Assembly (NCBI GenBank): GCA_964538455.1
Contig: CAZIDZ010000043.1
Location: forward strand, 1-19,465
DNA from: JAZDLX01 sp964538455
GTDB taxonomy: Bacteria > Electryoneota > Electryoneia > Electryoneales > Electryoneaceae
Length of the DNA: 19,465 bases
Reading direction: 5' to 3'
Shown here: piece after piece, positions 17,127 through 19,465 of the stretch
How positions within the stretch are numbered: position 1 is the stretch's first letter
How the letters are laid out: each line of letters opens with the position of its first letter
Notes under the pieces: generated by a model
Databases searched by the model: none
Seen by the model: the letters and a program-made list of their open reading frames with translations, nothing else
What the model was told of the DNA's origin: nothing
Position numbers and translations under genes: made by a program

Positions 17127-18398
17127 TCATTTGGGGCGTAGAATCAGGTAATCCCGCTTGCCTTTCCGCAGGATTACCACCCCTGAGGGGAGTACGTCGT
17201 CCGCCGTCACAACGTAGCCGTCACCGGCGCGACTGTCATTGACATACAGTGCGCCCTGCTGCAGTAATCGTTTCGCCTCGCCCTTGCTCTGCACAAGTCC
17301 AGATTCAGCGGCGAGTTCCACAAGCCCGATCCCTTTGCGCAGCCGGGAACCGTCAATCTCCGCCGTGGGGCCGTCCGCGAACGCCTGCCGGACCAGATCG
17401 GCGTCCAACTCGTCTAATTTGCCAGCATAGATCGCTTCCGCACCCTTCGCCATTCGGTCCGCCTGCTCCGCGCCGCGGACCATCGCCGTCACCTCCCAGG
17501 CGAGGCGTTTGTGGGCTTTCCGGGCGGAGGGGTCCGCCCGATGCGCTTCCTCAAGCTTTTCGATCTCGTCTATAGGCAGCAGTGTGAACATTTTCAACAA
17601 GTTGATGACCTTATCGTCCTCGGTTCGAACGAGGAACTGGTAGAAATCCCAAATGCTGGTCACATCCTCGCTCAACATCACCGCGCCTTTGAGCGACTTG
17701 CCGTATTTGCTCCCGGTGGAATCGGTGATCAGGGGGAATGTCAACCCGTAGGCCGGTTCGCCCCCAGCGCGACGGATCAGGTCTGCCCCGGCTGTGATGT
17801 TTCCCCACTGGTCCGAAGCCCCCACTTGGACGCGGCAGCCGTAGGTTTCGTAAAGGTGGCGGAAATCGAACGCCTGCAGCAGTTGGTAGCTGAATTCGGT
17901 GTAGCTGATGCCCTGATCGCGGTCCTCGAGGCGTCGCCGGACGGATTCACGGTTGATCATCACATTCACCGACATCTGCTTGCCGATGCCGCGCAACCAG
18001 TCGATCAGGCGCACATCCCGGGTCCAATCGTAATTGTTGACGAGGATCGCGGGATTGTTACCGTCAAAATCGAGCAGCCGGCGAAATTGCAGCTCCTGGG
18101 CCTTCAAGTTGGCCTGGAGGGTCTCTTCGCCAAGGAATTCCCGCTCATCGGACCGCCCGGAAGGATCGCCGATCATTCCCGTCGCGCCGCCCATGACGAT
18201 GATCACCTTGTGCCCGTGCAGCTGGAAATGACGGAGCCCCATCAACGGAACGAGATTGCCGACATGCAGGCTGCTGGCCGTGGGATCGAAGCCGCAATAG
18301 ACAGTCTGGGGAGCGTTGAGGAGTTCGCGCAGCGCCCCCTCGTCGGTGCATTGATCGATAAATCCTCGTTCTTCCAGCACATCCAGCACGTTGGCCAT
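17127..18398 (-). CDS. tyrS: Tyrosyl-tRNA synthetase
   Basis: 423 residues from the ATG at 18398. The frame stays open to 18509, but MANVLDVLEERGFI is the usual family start and 423 is the usual length; in-frame ATGs at 18416 and 18446 are possible alternatives with weak ribosome sites. It is a class I synthetase charging tRNA-Tyr. Motifs: CGFDPTASSLHVGNLVPL with the HIGH-equivalent HVGN, GGATGMIGDPSGR, the tyrosine pocket region QLLQAFDFRHL and VGASDQWGNI, the KMSKS-equivalent KYGKS, and a C-terminal S4 RNA-binding domain (about 355-420: GLVQSKGEAKRLLQQGALYV). No T-box leader was seen. A terminator follows the stop. Confidence 0.95.
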   Translation of the reverse strand: MANVLDVLEERGFIDQCTDEGALRELLNAPQTVYCGFDPTASSLHVGNLVPLMGLRHFQLHGHKVIIVMGGATGMIGDPSGRSDEREFLGEETLQANLKAQELQFRRLLDFDGNNPAILVNNYDWTRDVRLIDWLRGIGKQMSVNVMINRESVRRRLEDRDQGISYTEFSYQLLQAFDFRHLYETYGCRVQVGASDQWGNITAGADLIRRAGGEPAYGLTFPLITDSTGSKYGKSLKGAVMLSEDVTSIWDFYQFLVRTEDDKVINLLKMFTLLPIDEIEKLEEAHRADPSARKAHKRLAWEVTAMVRGAEQADRMAKGAEAIYAGKLDELDADLVRQAFADGPTAEIDGSRLRKGIGLVELAAESGLVQSKGEAKRLLQQGALYVNDSRAGDGYVVTADDVLPSGVVILRKGKRDYLILRPK

Positions 18399-18954
18399 CG
18401 CAGTGTCCACTCCCATGCTTCGCTGCAATCCTTTTTCGAATTCCATTCCCGGGCATAATATCCGCACTCCAGCCCGGCAAAAGTAATGAGATCGGCGTCC
18501 CGCGAGCAAAAGAAGCGGCGCCTTGACCTCTCCATCGTAACGATTATGACTAAGAAATGTATGAGTCGAATCTCTCAGGACAAGAGACTGCCGTTTCCAA
18601 ACGGCCCTGAAGCTCCCTTTTCATAGCGGGCCGTTCTCCTTTCGGTGGCCACTACGATTCTTGGCGTCCTTGAGTTTTTAGGTGTCGCCCACGTTTCCGG
18701 CAGTGTTTTCCCGCTTTCGAGCATCCCTGCTCGCGGCGTGTCTCTCGTGTCTCTCAGGAAACCTCAAGCGCTGCTCGAAGCAATTCTCCAGCGGTGAGCG
18801 AGCGATCGTTAAAGTACCTTGAAGTTTCTTGTTTGCTCTTCTGGATAGTGCTGAAAAACTTGAAGTAAGCGGGCGAAATTGCTCGACTGCGAAGCTAAAG
18901 ATCCTTCCTGTTCTGCCGATGAAAGTAGCAGACATGCGACCGAGGAGGCCACGG
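18399..18954. other. Divergent intergenic region upstream of tyrS
   Basis: About 550 nt without a supported gene. Near 18600-18635 AACGGCCC and GGGCCGTT are exact inverted copies separated by 20 nt, with a second overlapping inverted repeat GCCGTTT-CC-AAACGGC (18590-18605); on the plus strand TTCTCCTTTC follows, a possible weak terminator. For tyrS there are two poor promoter candidates: TATTAT at 18460-18455 without a good -35, and the pair at 18556-18583. The remainder shows nothing I can name. Confidence 0.5.
18556..18583 (-). promoter_or_regulatory. Possible tyrS promoter
   Basis: The minus strand has TTGTCC (18583-18578), 16 nt, then TACATT (18561-18556), each matching four of six consensus bases. 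The leader to the chosen tyrS start would be about 150 nt. Confidence 0.3.
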
Positions 18955-19152
18955 ATGAAGCGGCGAAAAGTCAAAACTGGAACGTGCATGGGAGTGCCAG
19001 GACGGGTGGCTCCCCACACGTATACAGATGACCAGACGCACCATCCAGGGTCTCACGGGTTGTGTCCGAAGTGCCAACTGATTTATCTCGCCATGATCGA
19101 GCGGAGATACCGCCAGACGGCGATGCTCAGTCATGCGGCGCGGGTGGCATAA
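18955..19152 (+). CDS. Small hypothetical protein with a CPKC motif
   Basis: 65 residues. A textbook GAGGAGG lies 6 nt before the ATG, and a plus-strand terminator begins about 60 nt after the stop. The N-terminus is very basic (MKRRKVKTGT). The middle reads TDDQTHHPGSHGLCPKCQLI; SHGLCPKC recalls the SHG(I/L)CP.C segment found at the end of some signalling proteins, and the two Cys with nearby His could bind zinc. I do not recognise a full family. The frame runs open further upstream to 18829, but without a ribosome site. It may be a real small gene or the remnant of a larger one. Confidence 0.45.
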   Translation: MKRRKVKTGTCMGVPGRVAPHTYTDDQTHHPGSHGLCPKCQLIYLAMIERRYRQTAMLSHAARVA

Positions 19153-19209
19153 CCGTCCCCATCGTGGAACGTGAGCAAGGGCTCCGTCTTCGGTCGGTAG
19201 GCCAGGGGA

Positions 19210-19256
19210 AAGCCGTCAGGGAAAAGGAGATTCCTTCACCTGACGGCTTGTTCTTT
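19210..19256 (+). terminator. Intrinsic terminator after the CPKC small gene
   Basis: AAGCCGTCAGG (19210-19220) and CCTGACGGCTT (19239-19249) form an 11-bp stem. Inside it AAGGA-GAT-TCCTT can pair too. On the plus strand GTTCTTTG follows, while the minus strand lacks a U-run. This supports a plus-strand transcript here. Confidence 0.65.
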
Positions 19257-19465
19257 GCCCTTGCCGCACTATTGCATCAATACGAGCGCGCACCGTTTCG
19301 ACGATCGACCTCGCAGTGAAGTTCACAGCTGTCGCTCAATTTTCGGCTGAAAATATTCCATAGTGTTGGATTCATGGAAAAACCGCCAAGCGGATAGCGA
19401 CTCTTCCCGCCCGGCGGTCTTGCACTCTCACTGAAAAATCACGTCACTTCGGATACATCCCCAGC
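19257..19465. other. Window end, no complete gene
   Basis: No gene is supported. All three minus-strand frames entering from the right edge stop within the last 50 nt, so a minus-strand gene may end between about 19428 and 19465, just before the terminators listed below. Which frame is used cannot be decided. Confidence 0.4.
19350..19418 (-). terminator. Tandem intrinsic terminators for a gene beyond the right edge
   Basis: First on the minus strand, ACCGCC (19418-19413) pairs with GGCGGT (19387-19382), followed by TTTT (19381-19378). Second, TTCCAT (19379-19374) pairs with ATGGAA (19361-19356), followed by TATTTTC. They overlap by two bases and point the same way. Confidence 0.6.

Noticed and set aside
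17511..18458. Plus-strand open frame of 315 codons
   Set aside because: Antisense shadow of tyrS in GC-rich DNA; no ribosome site or recognisable domain.
18399..18700. T-box riboswitch upstream of tyrS
   Set aside because: No T-box consensus (GGTGGNACC-like) or matching specifier stem was found on the minus strand.

Overview
The window reads as a piece of chromosome from an uncultured, GC-rich, Gram-negative-type bacterium, probably in or near the FCB superphylum. The clearest pointer is a secreted 734-residue protein that ends in a C-terminal domain of the type IX secretion/FlgD-like kind, with the 'YPNPFNP' start and the 'ASGVYFIRAE' end. Other pointers are several signal-peptide proteins built from repeats, a LytS/LytTR two-component pair, and a membrane pyrophosphatase with the potassium-dependent signature. 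The visible 321 nt of 16S rRNA do not let me name a phylum without a search. The sequence looks like a draft or metagenomic assembly, because it holds a 100-N gap that appears to be an artefact.

Layout. Positions 1-551 (minus strand) hold the 5' end of a 16S rRNA gene, its leader with a boxA-like antitermination site, and a near-consensus promoter. Positions 1065-4480 (plus strand) hold three genes for exported proteins: an ankyrin-repeat/beta-propeller fusion, a gluzincin-type metallopeptidase whose C-terminus looks frameshifted and shortened, and an unrecognised protein with a duplicated domain. Facing the last one, and overlapping its 3' end by 16 bp, is a LytTR response regulator/LytS-type histidine kinase operon (minus, 4465-6251).

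From 6464 to 18398 everything is on the minus strand and is mostly core translation machinery. In transcription order it runs tyrS, spoVG, tRNA-Gln, prs, rplY (long L25), pth, hppA, a 61-residue small protein, the secreted repeat protein, rpsF, rpsR and rplI. The set resembles the common spoVG-prs-ctc-pth and rpsF-rpsR-rplI neighbourhoods, with hppA and a secreted surface protein placed between pth and rpsF. Ribosomal proteins S6, L9 and L25 all carry long acidic C-terminal tails here. The right end (18399-19465) has little coding: one possible 65-residue CPKC protein on the plus strand with a good Shine-Dalgarno site and its own terminator, and a minus-strand terminator that probably ends a gene beyond the window.

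I see no CRISPR array, prophage, insertion sequence or recognisable defence cassette. The best candidates for something undescribed are the ankyrin/propeller fusion, the duplicated-domain exported protein paired with a two-component system, a dispersed palindromic repeat seen at two loci, the acidic tails on three ribosomal proteins, the small CPKC gene, and a possible short RNA behind the strong terminator that points at the rRNA operon.
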